From positions 1 through 54,079 of the forward strand of contig JAIESI010000029.1 of the NCBI GenBank assembly GCA_019746135.1: a stretch of 54,079 nucleotides of DNA, read 5' to 3'. Below are positions 35,506 through 43,470 of the stretch, one piece after another (the stretch's first letter is position 1; each line of letters opens with the position of its first letter). A program made the position numbers and the translations under genes. Source of the DNA: Xanthobacteraceae bacterium. Lineage in GTDB: Bacteria; Pseudomonadota; Alphaproteobacteria; Rhizobiales; Xanthobacteraceae. The notes below the pieces were generated by a model. That model did no database searches. It was not told the origin of the DNA and saw only the letters and a program-made list of their open reading frames with translations.

Positions 35506-36258
35506 ATGACTGACGATTTCGTTTCCCTGAAAGCCATGATCGTCTCGGAGGCTGCGGCAGACCGCGAGCTCATTCGCCGCGGCGCGGCCGGCGCGTCGCT
35601 TCCGGTGATCATCTCGGAAGTCGTCACCACCGGCGGCGAGTCTGCAGCCCTCAGGAACCTGGCGAGCGAAACATTCGACGTCGTGCTGTTCGACGACGGG
35701 CTGGCTTCGTCCGACAAAGAGGTGCTGCTGGCGGCGGTTCGCGGCGAGGCTTCGCGGCCGCTCGCGGTGGTGATCGGCGAGGCTGCGGGCCTCGACGTCG
35801 ACGGCGCACTGGCAAAGCCGCTCGCGCAGCAGCACGTGGCGGAGCTGATCGGAGAGTGCATTGCCACGCGGCTGCCCAAGCGCGTGCTGATCGTCGACGA
35901 CTCGGCCGCGGTGCGCCAGGTGATCCAGAAGGTGCTCAAGGCGAGCCACTTCCCCATCGCGGCCGAGGAGGCCGACGGCCACGCGGCCGCCTGCTCGCAT
36001 GTGACGCAGCAGGCCTACGATGTGGTGATCCTCGACTGCCATATGGCCGGCAAGGACGGCTTCGACACGCTCGAAGCGCTGTTGCAGATCCGTCCCGACG
36101 CGAAAATCCTGATGACCACCGAGCGGCAGGACCACACGTTCGCCGATCGCGCCCGCAGGGAAGGGGCCGCTGAGTTTCTCTACAAGCCGTTTTTCGCGCG
36201 CGACATCGATGCGGCGTTCAGCCGGCTGCTCCGGTTCGCGCACCTGCGGTGGAGTTGA
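35506..36258 (+). CDS. Two-receiver-domain response regulator without output domain
   Basis: The 250-residue protein has two receiver (CheY-like) domains. The second is complete: D131-D132 (LIVDDSAAV), phospho-acceptor D177 (ILDCHMAGKDG), T204-T205 (LMTTERQ) and K227 (LYKPFF). The first, residues 1-115, is diverged but retains a DD pair near 63-64 (LFDDGLAS) and K104 (AKPLAQQ). No DNA-binding or enzymatic domain follows, so it probably acts through protein contacts or as a phosphate relay or sink. No histidine kinase gene is adjacent. The 220 bases upstream hold no gene. Confidence 0.9.
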   Translation: MTDDFVSLKAMIVSEAAADRELIRRGAAGASLPVIISEVVTTGGESAALRNLASETFDVVLFDDGLASSDKEVLLAAVRGEASRPLAVVIGEAAGLDVDGALAKPLAQQHVAELIGECIATRLPKRVLIVDDSAAVRQVIQKVLKASHFPIAAEEADGHAAACSHVTQQAYDVVILDCHMAGKDGFDTLEALLQIRPDAKILMTTERQDHTFADRARREGAAEFLYKPFFARDIDAAFSRLLRFAHLRWS

Positions 36259-36369
36259 ACCGGAGGGTGCCGACAAGGAGCCTGCGCCATTCGCGACGCA
36301 GGTCTCCTGCGCCGGCCTGCTTCCGGGCATGCCAGCGCTCCCGCCGCCTTACGCAACGCGCGGCGGGGG

Positions 36370-36660
36370 TCACGTGTCGCGGCCGAAGGCGCGCTGTTGC
36401 GCGAGCCACTCGGCCAGGGTGATTTTCTTTTCGGGCTGCTTGGCCCGTTTTGTTCGAGTCCTGACGCTTCGCACATGCTGCTGGATGCGCGCCTCTTGCG
36501 CGAGGCGCAGCGCCTTCAGCCGCTCGGTGCGCTCCCGGATCGCATCGAGCTCTGCGTTGCGTTCCGCAATCCCGGATTCGCAGGTCCGCGCCTGCTGCGC
36601 GCGTTTTCCGCCAGCCTGCTCGCCGGCATTCTGGTGGGCCTTCGGCCGCCTGGTGCTCAT
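36370..36660 (-). CDS. Small basic helical protein, unknown function
   Basis: The 96-residue product is rich in Arg, Ala, Glu and Lys and looks like one long amphipathic helix (ERNAELDAIRERTERLKALR...). GAGGGT lies about five bases before the ATG. The C-terminal tail is KKITLAEWLAQQRAFGRDT. The piece RERTERLKALRLAQEA loosely resembles a segment of the small proteins at 39788 and 41018. No named family is recognised. Confidence 0.6.
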   Translation of the reverse strand: MSTRRPKAHQNAGEQAGGKRAQQARTCESGIAERNAELDAIRERTERLKALRLAQEARIQQHVRSVRTRTKRAKQPEKKITLAEWLAQQRAFGRDT

Positions 36661-36845
36661 TTTTTACCCTCGGCTCAGGCGCATGCGCACGGCAACGGAC
36701 CGCCCGCGGCGCGCCCCATGGGAACCGATGTTGGATAGATGGATCGCCGCGGATTCACATCGCGCGGGAGCCGAGAGCTATATAGGAGCAGACGCGGGCT
36801 TCGCGAGTCCCGCGGACACTGGCTTACCGAATTGTAAGACAGCCG

Positions 36846-37166
36846 CTATTGCGGCGTGCGGACGAGCGTGAACTCGCCGTTGCGGATGCGCTTGGAAAGG
36901 CTGTCGGCGTATTGCGCCGCGGCTTCCTCGCCGTAGGTCGAAACGAGCTCGGCAAAGGCCGCGAACAGGCAGGTCATCGCCATGCAGTCGTCGTCGACGC
37001 CGTCGAGGCGCGCCTCGGCCCAGGCTTCCTGGACGTAGTTGAAGGCCGCCATCTTCTGCTCGCGCGCGTCTTGCGCGGCGTCTGGCGCGTTATCCCGGCC
37101 CGGGTCGCTCGGTCCCACGATCTGCCTGCTCAAATTATGGCGAGAACGCGCCACCCGCTGCCACAT
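36846..37166 (-). CDS. Conserved small protein, unknown function
   Basis: The conserved-looking core is AAFNYVQEAWAEARLDGVDD, CLFAAFAELVSTYGEEAAAQYA and KRIRNGEFTL. It is acidic, helical and without signal peptide. I use the ATG at 37166; a GTG at 37184 or an ATG at 37052 (starting at the core) are alternatives and no strong ribosome site decides. I recall similar unnamed proteins in Bradyrhizobium-like genomes but cannot name a function. Confidence 0.6.
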   Translation of the reverse strand: MWQRVARSRHNLSRQIVGPSDPGRDNAPDAAQDAREQKMAAFNYVQEAWAEARLDGVDDDCMAMTCLFAAFAELVSTYGEEAAAQYADSLSKRIRNGEFTLVRTPQ

Positions 37167-37249
37167 CCCGAAAGACGCTAGCACGCGCGGGGGCGGCGGC
37201 CAGAGCGGAACCCCGCGAGACAGTTAACCGGCGCGGTTAATAGCGGGGA

Positions 37250-37669
37250 TTAGTTGGTGTAGCGCGCGGTGATCTCACGGGAAATCTTCGCGCCTTCGTC
37301 GAGATAGCGCCGCACCGCTACATTCGCCGCCGGCGTGCAGGTGCGGTAGGCCTGCTGGAAGCTGCGGTAGCCGCGGTTGAAGTTCGCCACCATGCGATTC
37401 TTCCGGTCGGGGGTGACCGCCTCGGCCTCGATCAGCGCCTGCATCTCGTCGCGCCATTTCTGGCCTTCGTTCGCGCCGCACAGCGCGCGGAGGTACTGCA
37501 GCGCGCCGAGGATCTCGGACAGCCGCATCAGGTCGGCTTCGAACGGAGCTGGGCCGCCCTGGATGGCCGGCGCAGGCGCAGCCGGCGCGGGCTCGCGCTG
37601 GGCCTGCGCCAGGTTAGGCACGGCGACCGCAAGGCAGATGGCGAGAATGACGGGAACACGCCGGATCAT
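37250..37669 (-). CDS. TIGR02301-type secreted protein
   Basis: The 139-residue protein begins with a signal peptide (MIRRVPVILAICLAVAVPNLAQAQ), then a short Pro/Ala linker. The domain that follows contains RLSEILGALQYLRALCGANEGQKW, RDEMQALIEAEA, RMVANFNRGYRSFQQAYRTC and a C-terminal AVRRYLDEGAKISREITARY. This pattern fits the uncharacterised TIGR02301 family of rhizobial envelope proteins; its two cysteines probably form a disulfide. The start at ATG 37669 avoids a long unlikely leader that would run through the intergenic repeat. Confidence 0.8.
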   Translation of the reverse strand: MIRRVPVILAICLAVAVPNLAQAQREPAPAAPAPAIQGGPAPFEADLMRLSEILGALQYLRALCGANEGQKWRDEMQALIEAEAVTPDRKNRMVANFNRGYRSFQQAYRTCTPAANVAVRRYLDEGAKISREITARYTN

Positions 37670-37727
37670 GGACCGGCAGATATGCGCCGGGGCGGGACGG
37701 TCCGCAAGCGGCGCGGCATCGGCGGTC

Positions 37728-37860
37728 TCATCCCTCCGCGCGAGGGGAGCGAAGCGAGCCGGGTGGGGAGAAGTCTCCGTTTCTCGCTGGCATCTCCCCA
37801 CCCGGCGGCTTTCGCCGCCACCCTCCCCTCGCGGGGCCTCGCGGGGGAGGGAGGGCACCG
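37728..37860. repeat. Palindromic intergenic repeat, family A, copy 2
   Basis: The segment GCGAAGCGAGCC through TCTCCCCACCC (37748-37803) repeats the core of the element at 57-203 with one visible base change (GGCATCTCC against GGCTTCTCC). GGGTGGGGAGA faces TCTCCCCACCC, and CGCGAGGGGAG faces CTCCCCTCGCG. The element separates the secreted-protein gene from the Nudix gene. Confidence 0.8.
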
Positions 37861-37883
37861 CCCGTGTCACTGGCGATTCAAAC

Positions 37884-38360
37884 TCAGCCCTCCATTTCCA
37901 TCCGCTCGAAGGCGGAGGCGACGATTTCGGCAAGCCCCTCGGTGGTTTTCAGCTCCTTCAGCTCGGAGGGCATCAGCCAGCGTGCGTCGGAAAGCTCCTC
38001 GTTGAGCCGGGGCTCGCCCGCGATCCAGCGCGAGGCAAAGCACAGGATGACGAAGTGACGGGAGACTTTTCCGGCGACGTCGCGCATCACCACCTCGCGG
38101 TGGCCGGCGAGCGCCACCGGCTCGATGGTCAACTGCGTCTCCTCGAGGATTTCGCGCCTGAGCGCCTGGATCAGCGTCTCGCCGGCCTCGACCACCCCGC
38201 CAGGCATGGTCCAGATGCCGAGCGCAGGCCCGCGCGCGCGTTGTGTCACCAGCACGCGGCCGTCGCGGATGATGGCGGCGCTGACGGCGAGATAAGGGCG
38301 GTCGGGATAGGTGCGGGGGTCGGCTGCGGCGGTCGTCTGGTCGCTTGCTTGGGGCGTCAT
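37884..38360 (-). CDS. Nudix hydrolase
   Basis: This 158-residue Nudix-fold enzyme hydrolyses a nucleoside diphosphate linked to another group. The box GGVVEAGETLIQALRREILEET is nearly canonical; only the final Gly of the consensus is Gln. The preceding strand AAIIRDGRVLVTQRARGP and the following FVILCFASRW are typical of ADP-ribose or MutT-like subfamilies, and the substrate cannot be fixed. The ATG at 38360 overlaps the stop of the upstream gene (TGATG), implying coupled translation. Confidence 0.9.
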   Translation of the reverse strand: MTPQASDQTTAAADPRTYPDRPYLAVSAAIIRDGRVLVTQRARGPALGIWTMPGGVVEAGETLIQALRREILEETQLTIEPVALAGHREVVMRDVAGKVSRHFVILCFASRWIAGEPRLNEELSDARWLMPSELKELKTTEGLAEIVASAFERMEMEG

Positions 38361-38854
38361 CAGCGGAACATAGCATCGATCGCGGCCTGCGACCGCTCTC
38401 GTTCGGCATGTCCGCTCCCCGAGCCGTTGATCAGCGCGGTCAGTTGCCCGATCAGCGGGCGGATGTAGTCGGTGGTGTGCCCGGGCGCGAAGTCCGGCGC
38501 GCCGGTTTCGGCATGGTGCACCGCGCTGTCGCGCGCCTCGGCGAGCCTGGAATTGAGCACGTCCGCGAGCCCGTCGAGCGCGTCGCGCAAGCTGCGCGGC
38601 GCGGCCTCGTAGGTCTGGATGATCGCCTCGCGCTGGCTGAGCCGCGAGCCGGCGAAGTGCTCGGCATAGGTCTTTGGCACCCAGGCGCGCAGGTCGTCGA
38701 TGCATTCCGGCATGTCGCGCACCATCTCCAGCGCCATCAGCGCCTCGGAGAAATGGTTGAGGTAATCGGTGGAAAGTCCGGTGACCGGGTTGATATTCGG
38801 GATGCCGGGGCCAGATGCTTCCGGATCGGGCGCGGTGGCGGCAGGCGCGGGCAT
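38360..38854 (-). CDS. Conserved protein of unknown function upstream of the Nudix gene
   Basis: The 164-residue cytoplasmic protein has an N-terminal Pro/Ala stretch followed by helices: PVTGLSTDYLNHFSEALMAL, MPECIDDLRAWVPKTYAEHF, LRDALDGLADVLNSRLAEA and DYIRPLIGQLTALING. No catalytic motif is seen. Its stop overlaps the Nudix ATG, so the two are cotranscribed and may work together. Confidence 0.75.
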   Translation of the reverse strand: MPAPAATAPDPEASGPGIPNINPVTGLSTDYLNHFSEALMALEMVRDMPECIDDLRAWVPKTYAEHFAGSRLSQREAIIQTYEAAPRSLRDALDGLADVLNSRLAEARDSAVHHAETGAPDFAPGHTTDYIRPLIGQLTALINGSGSGHAERERSQAAIDAMFR

Positions 38855-38911
38855 CGTCGGGGTGCGGTCCGGTTGGGTGCGGGAGTGTTATCGCGCCGGG
38901 TTAACGTCCGG

Positions 38912-38969
38912 CTAAGATTTGGGGCGCGGCCATGTGCGGACTAAGATTTGGGAAGCGGATATGTGCGGA
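38912..38969 (+). repeat. 29-bp tandem duplication over the SRAP start codon
   Basis: Bases 38912-38940 and 38941-38969 are two adjacent 29-base copies with four differences. Each starts CTAAGATTTGGG and ends ATGTGCGGA. Both contain ATG-TGC-GGA, so the Met-Cys-Gly start of the SRAP gene is duplicated 29 bases upstream and out of frame. The upstream ATG at 38932 opens a frame of sixteen codons that stops at a TGA near 38980. Confidence 0.85.
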
Positions 38970-39722
38970 CGCTACAACATGACCAGCGCGCCCGAGCAGG
39001 TCCGGGCGCTGTTTCGCTATCCGGAGCAGCCGAACTTTCCGCCGCGCCATAACATCGCGCCGACCCAGCCGATCGCGATCGTGCGCATGGCCGAGGGGCG
39101 GCGGCAGTTCGCACTGGTGCGCTGGGGCCTGATCCCGCCGTGGGTGAAGGACCCGCGCGCGTTCTCGCTGCTGATCAACGCGCGCGCCGAATCCGTCAAC
39201 GAGAAGCCCGCCTTCGCCAACGCCATGAAGCGGCGGCGCTGCCTCGTTCCGGCCGACGGCTTCTACGAGTGGCAGAGCGAGGGCGGGCGCAAGCGCCCGT
39301 TCGTGGCTCGGCCGAAACGCGGACGGCCGCAAGGCACGCTCATCGCGTTCGCAGGCCTCTGGGAAACCTGGACCGGGCCGAACGGCGAGGAGATGGAGAC
39401 CGCGGCAATCATCACCAACGAGGCCAACCGCGAGATGGCGGCGGTGCATCACCGCGCACCGGTGATCGTGCCGCCCGAGCAGTTCGGCTTCTGGCTCGAT
39501 TGCGCAAACGTGAACGAGAAGGAAGCGGCGTCGCTGTTTCGCGCAGCGCCCGACGGCACGATGGAGGTCTACGAGATTTCGCCGGCGGTGAACCGGGTGG
39601 CGAATGATGCGCCGGAGCTGCTCGAGCCTTACGACGGCAGCGCGGAGCCGGCACCGGAAAAGCCCAAGCCCGTGCGCAAGCCGCGCGTCGTGGCCGACAG
39701 CGGGCAGGGGTCGTTGTTCTGA
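38961..39722 (+). CDS. SRAP-domain protein (YedK/HMCES family)
   Basis: SRAP proteins crosslink through Cys2 to abasic sites in single-stranded DNA and protect them. The ATG at 38961 yields MCGRYNMTS with the essential Cys at position 2. Other family motifs are RHNIAPTQPIAIVR, RWGLIPPWVKD, INARAESVNEKPAFA (catalytic Asn/Glu region), RRRCLVPADGFYEW, TNEANREMAAVHHRAPVIV (His that supports ring chemistry) and a C-terminal Pro/Lys tail ending GQGSLF. The 253-residue length is slightly above E. coli YedK. A short decoy frame starts at 38932 within the 29-base duplication. Confidence 0.95.
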   Translation: MCGRYNMTSAPEQVRALFRYPEQPNFPPRHNIAPTQPIAIVRMAEGRRQFALVRWGLIPPWVKDPRAFSLLINARAESVNEKPAFANAMKRRRCLVPADGFYEWQSEGGRKRPFVARPKRGRPQGTLIAFAGLWETWTGPNGEEMETAAIITNEANREMAAVHHRAPVIVPPEQFGFWLDCANVNEKEAASLFRAAPDGTMEVYEISPAVNRVANDAPELLEPYDGSAEPAPEKPKPVRKPRVVADSGQGSLF

Positions 39723-39787
39723 TCGATTGAAATTGGGCTCGACGCCTTCGCGGGAACCGGACAACATCTCCGGCGTTGTCGTTCATC

Positions 39788-39994
39788 ATGACCCGCCCAT
39801 CTCCGCCGGCCGAACCGACTGCAGCCGAATTGCAGGCACGCGCAGCGCGCCGCCGCAAAATCCTTGAAACGCAAAAAGCCGATGCGCCGGTTGCCATGGC
39901 CGAGTACCGGGCCGCGGAACAAGCGGCGCGGGAGAAAACCGCGCGCCTTCGCGCCGAACGGCTCAAGCGCGAAGCGGCGAAGCCCGGCAAATGA
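39788..39994 (+). CDS. Small basic coiled-coil protein, paralogue of 41018-41236
   Basis: The 68-residue product from ATG 39788 (MTRPSPPAEP) is an Arg/Ala/Glu-rich helix. It contains QKADAPVAMAEYRAAEQ and EKTARLRAERLKREA, which match QKADAPLAMREYREAEQ and DRTARLRAERLARET in the protein encoded at 41018-41236. The shared KADAP-x-AM motif marks a small family. Its function is unknown. Confidence 0.7.
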   Translation: MTRPSPPAEPTAAELQARAARRRKILETQKADAPVAMAEYRAAEQAAREKTARLRAERLKREAAKPGK

Positions 39995-40085
39995 AGCCCA
40001 AATGAATGCGATGGCGCGGTCGCTACCGGCCCGTGTTGGCGCAGTCCGACAGCCGGTCATTCCTTCGTTGCGGCCACATCGGCGT

Positions 40086-40412
40086 CTAGAACCGCGGCGG
40101 TGGCGGCCGATAGCCTGTGCCCACGCCGCCCACGCCAGTCGACCTTGCGCCTGGCCGCTGGCCGTTTCTCATGTCGTCGGGCCTTTTCTTGCGGGTGTCG
40201 GGAATAAGGCCCTCGCGTTGCGCCTTCTTGCGCGCGAGCTTTCGCGCCCGCCGCACCGCTTCGGACTTTTCGCGGGCCTTGCGCTCCGAAGGTTTCTCGT
40301 AGGCGCGTCGCTGCTTCATTTCGCGAAACAGACCTTCGCGCTGCATTTTTTTCTTCAGCACGCGAAGCGCCTGCTCGACGTTGTTGTCGCGAACGAGTAC
40401 CTGCAAGGACAT
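40086..40412 (-). CDS. rpsU: 30S ribosomal protein S21
   Basis: Residues 1-55 are S21: [36 protein letters not shown] and [21 protein letters not shown]21 sits near the 3' end of 16S rRNA and aids initiation. The chain continues with a basic tail ([20 protein letters not shown]) and a Gly/Pro-rich end to 108 residues, longer than the usual 70 or so. The ATG at 40412 follows GAGAGGGTG; a GTG one codon upstream is possible. An 11-base tandem repeat lies about 38 bases upstream. Confidence 0.93.
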   Translation of the reverse strand: MSLQVLVRDNNVEQALRVLKKKMQREGLFREMKQRRAYEKPSERKAREKSEAVRRARKLARKKAQREGLIPDTRKKRPDDMRNGQRPGARSTGVGGVGTGYRPPPPRF

Positions 40413-40775
40413 CACCCTCTCGTTTGAAATCGAAAACGCAGCGCATCAGCTTGGCACTGACTTGGCACTGACTTAAGCACTGATTTGGCAAAAGCCAGCG
40501 GGCATCGCCGGCACCCGTCAGGGTGCGCGGTCATCTGAGCGATTTGTCGGCTTTGCGTGCGGACGCGACGTGTTCGCGTCGAAGTCTGCGGACGCTAGGC
40601 GCTTGGCGAGGGCAAGTCCAGCACAATCGGCGGAGCGGGCCGCAATGGCCGTATGGCGCAATGAAATCCGCGGTTTCGGAATAACCGGGACACACCGGCG
40701 CAAGGCTGCTAAGGATGGGAATGCCGCTGGCACGCTCCGCTGCCACCCAGGCAAAACCGATCACCGGGAGCGCGC
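40413..40775. other. Gene-free gap upstream of rpsU
   Basis: I see no supported gene in this interval. It holds the 11-base tandem repeat at 40450-40483 and short open frames on both strands that lack ribosome sites or recognisable sequence. It must contain the rpsU promoter and probably that of the small gene starting at 40776. Confidence 0.5.
40450..40483. repeat. Three 11-12-bp tandem repeats in the rpsU leader
   Basis: CTTGGCACTGA at 40450-40460 is repeated exactly at 40461-40471 and again as CTTAAGCACTGA at 40472-40483. A partial TTTGGCA follows. The array lies 38-71 bases before the rpsU start on the opposite strand. It could be a promoter element, a protein-binding array or a replication slip. 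Confidence 0.7.
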
Positions 40776-41015
40776 ATGACGTTGTTTGATTACAACGCGC
40801 CCGCGGATCTGTTTCCCGCGCGTAGCAAAGGCGGACGCCGTCCGCTCGGCTATCGGCGGTTCAGCACCGCCGCCGAGGCGATCCGTTACGCGGTGGAGCA
40901 GATGCCGCCGGAACTCCTCGACGGAACGGTTCTGGAATCGGGCGACGAGCGGTCCGACGGCCCGCGCATCCGGGCCCTATACGACAGCCAGGATTATCCG
41001 CTGGCGCGAAAGTGA
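40776..41015 (+). CDS. Conserved 79-residue protein, unknown function
   Basis: GGGAG lies seven bases before the ATG. The protein begins MTLFDYNAPADLFPARSK and has GYRRFSTAAEAIRYAVEQMP, ELLDGTVLESGDERSDG and RALYDSQDYPLARK. It is small, cytoplasmic and looks folded. I have the impression of a widely conserved unnamed protein of Bradyrhizobium-like bacteria. Its 3' end lies two bases from the end of the convergent small gene at 41018. Confidence 0.7.
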   Translation: MTLFDYNAPADLFPARSKGGRRPLGYRRFSTAAEAIRYAVEQMPPELLDGTVLESGDERSDGPRIRALYDSQDYPLARK

Positions 41016-41017
41016 AA

Positions 41018-41236
41018 TTACTGCTTGCCGGACGTTTCTCGGGCCAGGCGCTCGGCCCGCAGCCGCGCGGTGCGGTCGCGCAACACCTGTTCGGCCTCGC
41101 GATACTCGCGCATGGCCAGCGGCGCATCGGCCTTCTGCTGCTCGGTTTTCCTGAAACGGGCTTCAGCCTGGACCCGCAACTCGTCGGGAGTCAGCTGGTG
41201 GAGAGGTTTCTGCCGGTATTTGAATTTGGAGCGCAT
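41018..41236 (-). CDS. Small basic coiled-coil protein, paralogue of 39788-39994
   Basis: The 72-residue product from ATG 41236 begins MRSKFKYRQKPLHQLTPDEL and continues with QKADAPLAMREYREAEQ and RDRTARLRAERLARE. It is one helical unit with alternating acidic and basic residues. It is clearly related to the protein at 39788-39994 by the KADAP-x-AM-x-EYR motif. A TTG at 41245 would add three residues. No function is known. Confidence 0.7.
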   Translation of the reverse strand: MRSKFKYRQKPLHQLTPDELRVQAEARFRKTEQQKADAPLAMREYREAEQVLRDRTARLRAERLARETSGKQ

Positions 41237-41370
41237 TGTACCCAATGCCTGTCTCCGCTGATTCGTTCCCCGACGCGGTCCCTTGTAGCACGGTGCCGGG
41301 GCGAATGCGCGCCCATCAAAGTGTGCGCGCTGGCCGCTCGCCTATCCCGCAGGCTCGCCGACGCGAAAGG

Positions 41371-41847
41371 TCAGTTCCACAGCCCGTAATCCTCCCACTT
41401 GGCTTTCGGGATCGCGTCGCCGGTCTGATACTCGAACGACAGGATCTTCATGTGGTCGGGTGTCGCCTCGCAGACGAAGGTCAGGCCGTACCATGCGCCC
41501 TTGCTGCGATAGGCCGCGCCCTTGGCGGTGAGCTTGTGGCCCTCGGTCTTCGGTTCGGCGCTGGCCGCGCCCTGCGCGCGGTCCACCGGAAGCTTCTTTT
41601 CGTCCTTGATGCGCCGCATCGCCTCGCGGTCGCAGATCTGCTCGAGGCGGGTTTGCGGGTCGAGACGGGTCAGCGCCTGCTGAAATTGCGCCTCCGGCGG
41701 GATTCTCGGGCCTTTGCGCGCGCCCTTCTTCCCTTTCTTCTTCGTCGCCGCCACCGCAGGATCCGCCTTCTTCTTCGCTGCCGCGGCGTGATCGACAAAG
41801 GAAATTGTCAGGGCGCAGGCGAGCGCAGTCAGAAAAATCTTTCGCAT
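41371..41847 (-). CDS. DUF930-type secreted protein
   Basis: From ATG 41847 the protein has a signal peptide (MRKIFLTALACALTISFVDHAAAA), a lysine-rich linker, and then a domain like DUF930. This contains LTRLDPQTRLEQICDREAM, KLTAKGAAYRSKGAWYGLTF and PDHMKILSFEYQTGDAIP, and ends KWEDYGLW. Two cysteines (ICDREA, VCEATP) may form a disulfide. DUF930 proteins are uncharacterised envelope proteins of Hyphomicrobiales. Length is 158 residues. Confidence 0.8.
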   Translation of the reverse strand: MRKIFLTALACALTISFVDHAAAAKKKADPAVAATKKKGKKGARKGPRIPPEAQFQQALTRLDPQTRLEQICDREAMRRIKDEKKLPVDRAQGAASAEPKTEGHKLTAKGAAYRSKGAWYGLTFVCEATPDHMKILSFEYQTGDAIPKAKWEDYGLWN

Positions 41848-41977
41848 GTCATCGTCCTGTGGGGCCGTGCTGAAAGCATCATACCTGCAGCATCGAACAT
41901 GAACCCGTGATGACCGGCCCACCACTCCACTCGGGCCCGCGGGCGAAACAAGCGGCCGGGAAGAGAATGCCGTGTGG

Positions 41978-43408
41978 CTACAACACTTTGCCCGGGTTGA
42001 GAATTCCCTTGGGGTCAAGCGTGCGCTTCAACGTCTTCATCAGGTCGTAGGCGACCGGGTCCTTGATCTTCGGCAGGTAGTCGCGCTTGACGATGCCGAC
42101 GCCGTGCTCGGCCGAGACCGAGCCGCCGTGCTTGAGCACGATCTTGTAGACCACGTCGTTCATGTCGTCCCAGCGCTTGAGATACTCGGCTTTGTCTGCG
42201 CCCACCGGCTGGGTGATGTTGTAGTGGATGTTGCCGTCGCCGACATGGCCGAACGGCATCGGCCGGCAGCCGGGAATGAGCTTGATCGCCGCGGCGTTGG
42301 CCTCCTCGATGAAGGCCGGGATTTTCGCGACCGGCACGGACACGTCGTGCTTGATCGAGCCACCCTCGCGGCCCTGCATCTCGCCGAACAGCTCGCGGAT
42401 GCGCCAGAACGCCTTCGCCTGCTCCATGCTCTCGCAGATCGTCGCGTCGAGCACGAGGCCCTTTTCGAGGCCCGCCGCGAGAATCTCTTCCATCGACTCG
42501 CGCAAACCTTCAGCGCGCTGTGACGACAGCTCGATCAGCACCGAGTAGGGCGATTTCGTTTGCAGCGGATCGCGCGTGCCCTGCGAATGCCGCAGCACGA
42601 TGTCGATCCCTTCGCGCGACATGATCTCGAAGCTCGTCACGCCGCCGGCGGTGAGCTCGCTGGCAAGCCCCAAGAGATCGACCGAGGCCTGCACGTTCGG
42701 GATCGACGCCCAGGCGGTCTCGACCGAGCGCGGCCGCGGCACAAGCCGCAGCACCGCCGCGGTGATGACGCCGAGCGTGCCCTCCGCGCCGATGAACAGG
42801 TCGCGCAGGTCGTAGCCGGTGTTGTCCTTCTTCAGCTTGTTGAGATTGTTCATGATGCGGCCGTCGGCCAGCACCACCTCGAGCCCCAAGGCGTGAGAGC
42901 GCGCGATGCCATGCGCCAGCGCCGCGGTGCCGCCGGCATTGGTCGAGAGATTGCCGCCGATGGTGCAGCTTCCCTCGGAAGGTAGAAGCTGCGGATAGAG
43001 CCGGTCGACGCTGGCCGCGGCCTCGCGGGCGCGCTGCAGCGTGACGCCGGCCTCGCAGGTGATGGTGTTGGAGACCGGGTCGATCTCCCGGATCTTGTCC
43101 ATGCGGTTGAGCGAAAGCACGACCTCGCCGTTGTGCGGGATCTGGCCGCCGACGAGGCCGGTGTTGCCGCCTTGCGGGATGATCGCCGTCGAGGTCTCGT
43201 TGGCGATCTTCATGATCTCGGAGACCTCCTGCGTCGAGCCCGGCCGCAGCACCACCGGCGTATGCCCGGTCCACAGCGCGCGGAACTCGACGAGGTAGGG
43301 AACCTGCTTCTCCTTGTCGGTGATCGCGTTCTTCTCGCCCACCACGGCGATGAGCCGCTGCAGCGTCTGCGGCGAAACGGCGGTGAGGGGCTTGCTCATT
43401 TCGTTCAT
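41978..43408 (-). CDS. FAD-linked 2-hydroxyacid dehydrogenase (GlcD/D2HGDH-like)
   Basis: The 476-residue flavoenzyme has an FAD-binding PCMH domain (TAIIPQGGNTGLVGGQIP, LLPSEGSCTIGGNLSTNAGG, LFIGAEGTLGVITAAVLRL). Its FAD-oxidase C-terminal domain contains CRPMPFGHVGDGNIHYNI and EHGVGIVKRDYLPKI. Such enzymes oxidise D-2-hydroxyacids, for example D-2-hydroxyglutarate, D-lactate or glycolate, and pass electrons to a carrier. I use ATG 43408 (MNEMSKPL); the long frame upstream runs through the intergenic repeat at 43471-43549. Confidence 0.92.
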   Translation of the reverse strand: MNEMSKPLTAVSPQTLQRLIAVVGEKNAITDKEKQVPYLVEFRALWTGHTPVVLRPGSTQEVSEIMKIANETSTAIIPQGGNTGLVGGQIPHNGEVVLSLNRMDKIREIDPVSNTITCEAGVTLQRAREAAASVDRLYPQLLPSEGSCTIGGNLSTNAGGTAALAHGIARSHALGLEVVLADGRIMNNLNKLKKDNTGYDLRDLFIGAEGTLGVITAAVLRLVPRPRSVETAWASIPNVQASVDLLGLASELTAGGVTSFEIMSREGIDIVLRHSQGTRDPLQTKSPYSVLIELSSQRAEGLRESMEEILAAGLEKGLVLDATICESMEQAKAFWRIRELFGEMQGREGGSIKHDVSVPVAKIPAFIEEANAAAIKLIPGCRPMPFGHVGDGNIHYNITQPVGADKAEYLKRWDDMNDVVYKIVLKHGGSVSAEHGVGIVKRDYLPKIKDPVAYDLMKTLKRTLDPKGILNPGKVL

Positions 43409-43470
43409 TGCCAATACCCGCGGTAGGGAGTCCGATCCGTTCAGACCGCAACTTCGGTGTTTGTCTCTCT

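Noticed and set aside
40570..40779. A 69-residue frame with a basic ending in the gap upstream of the 79-residue gene
   Set aside because: No ribosome site, overlaps the supported start at 40776, and no recognisable domain.
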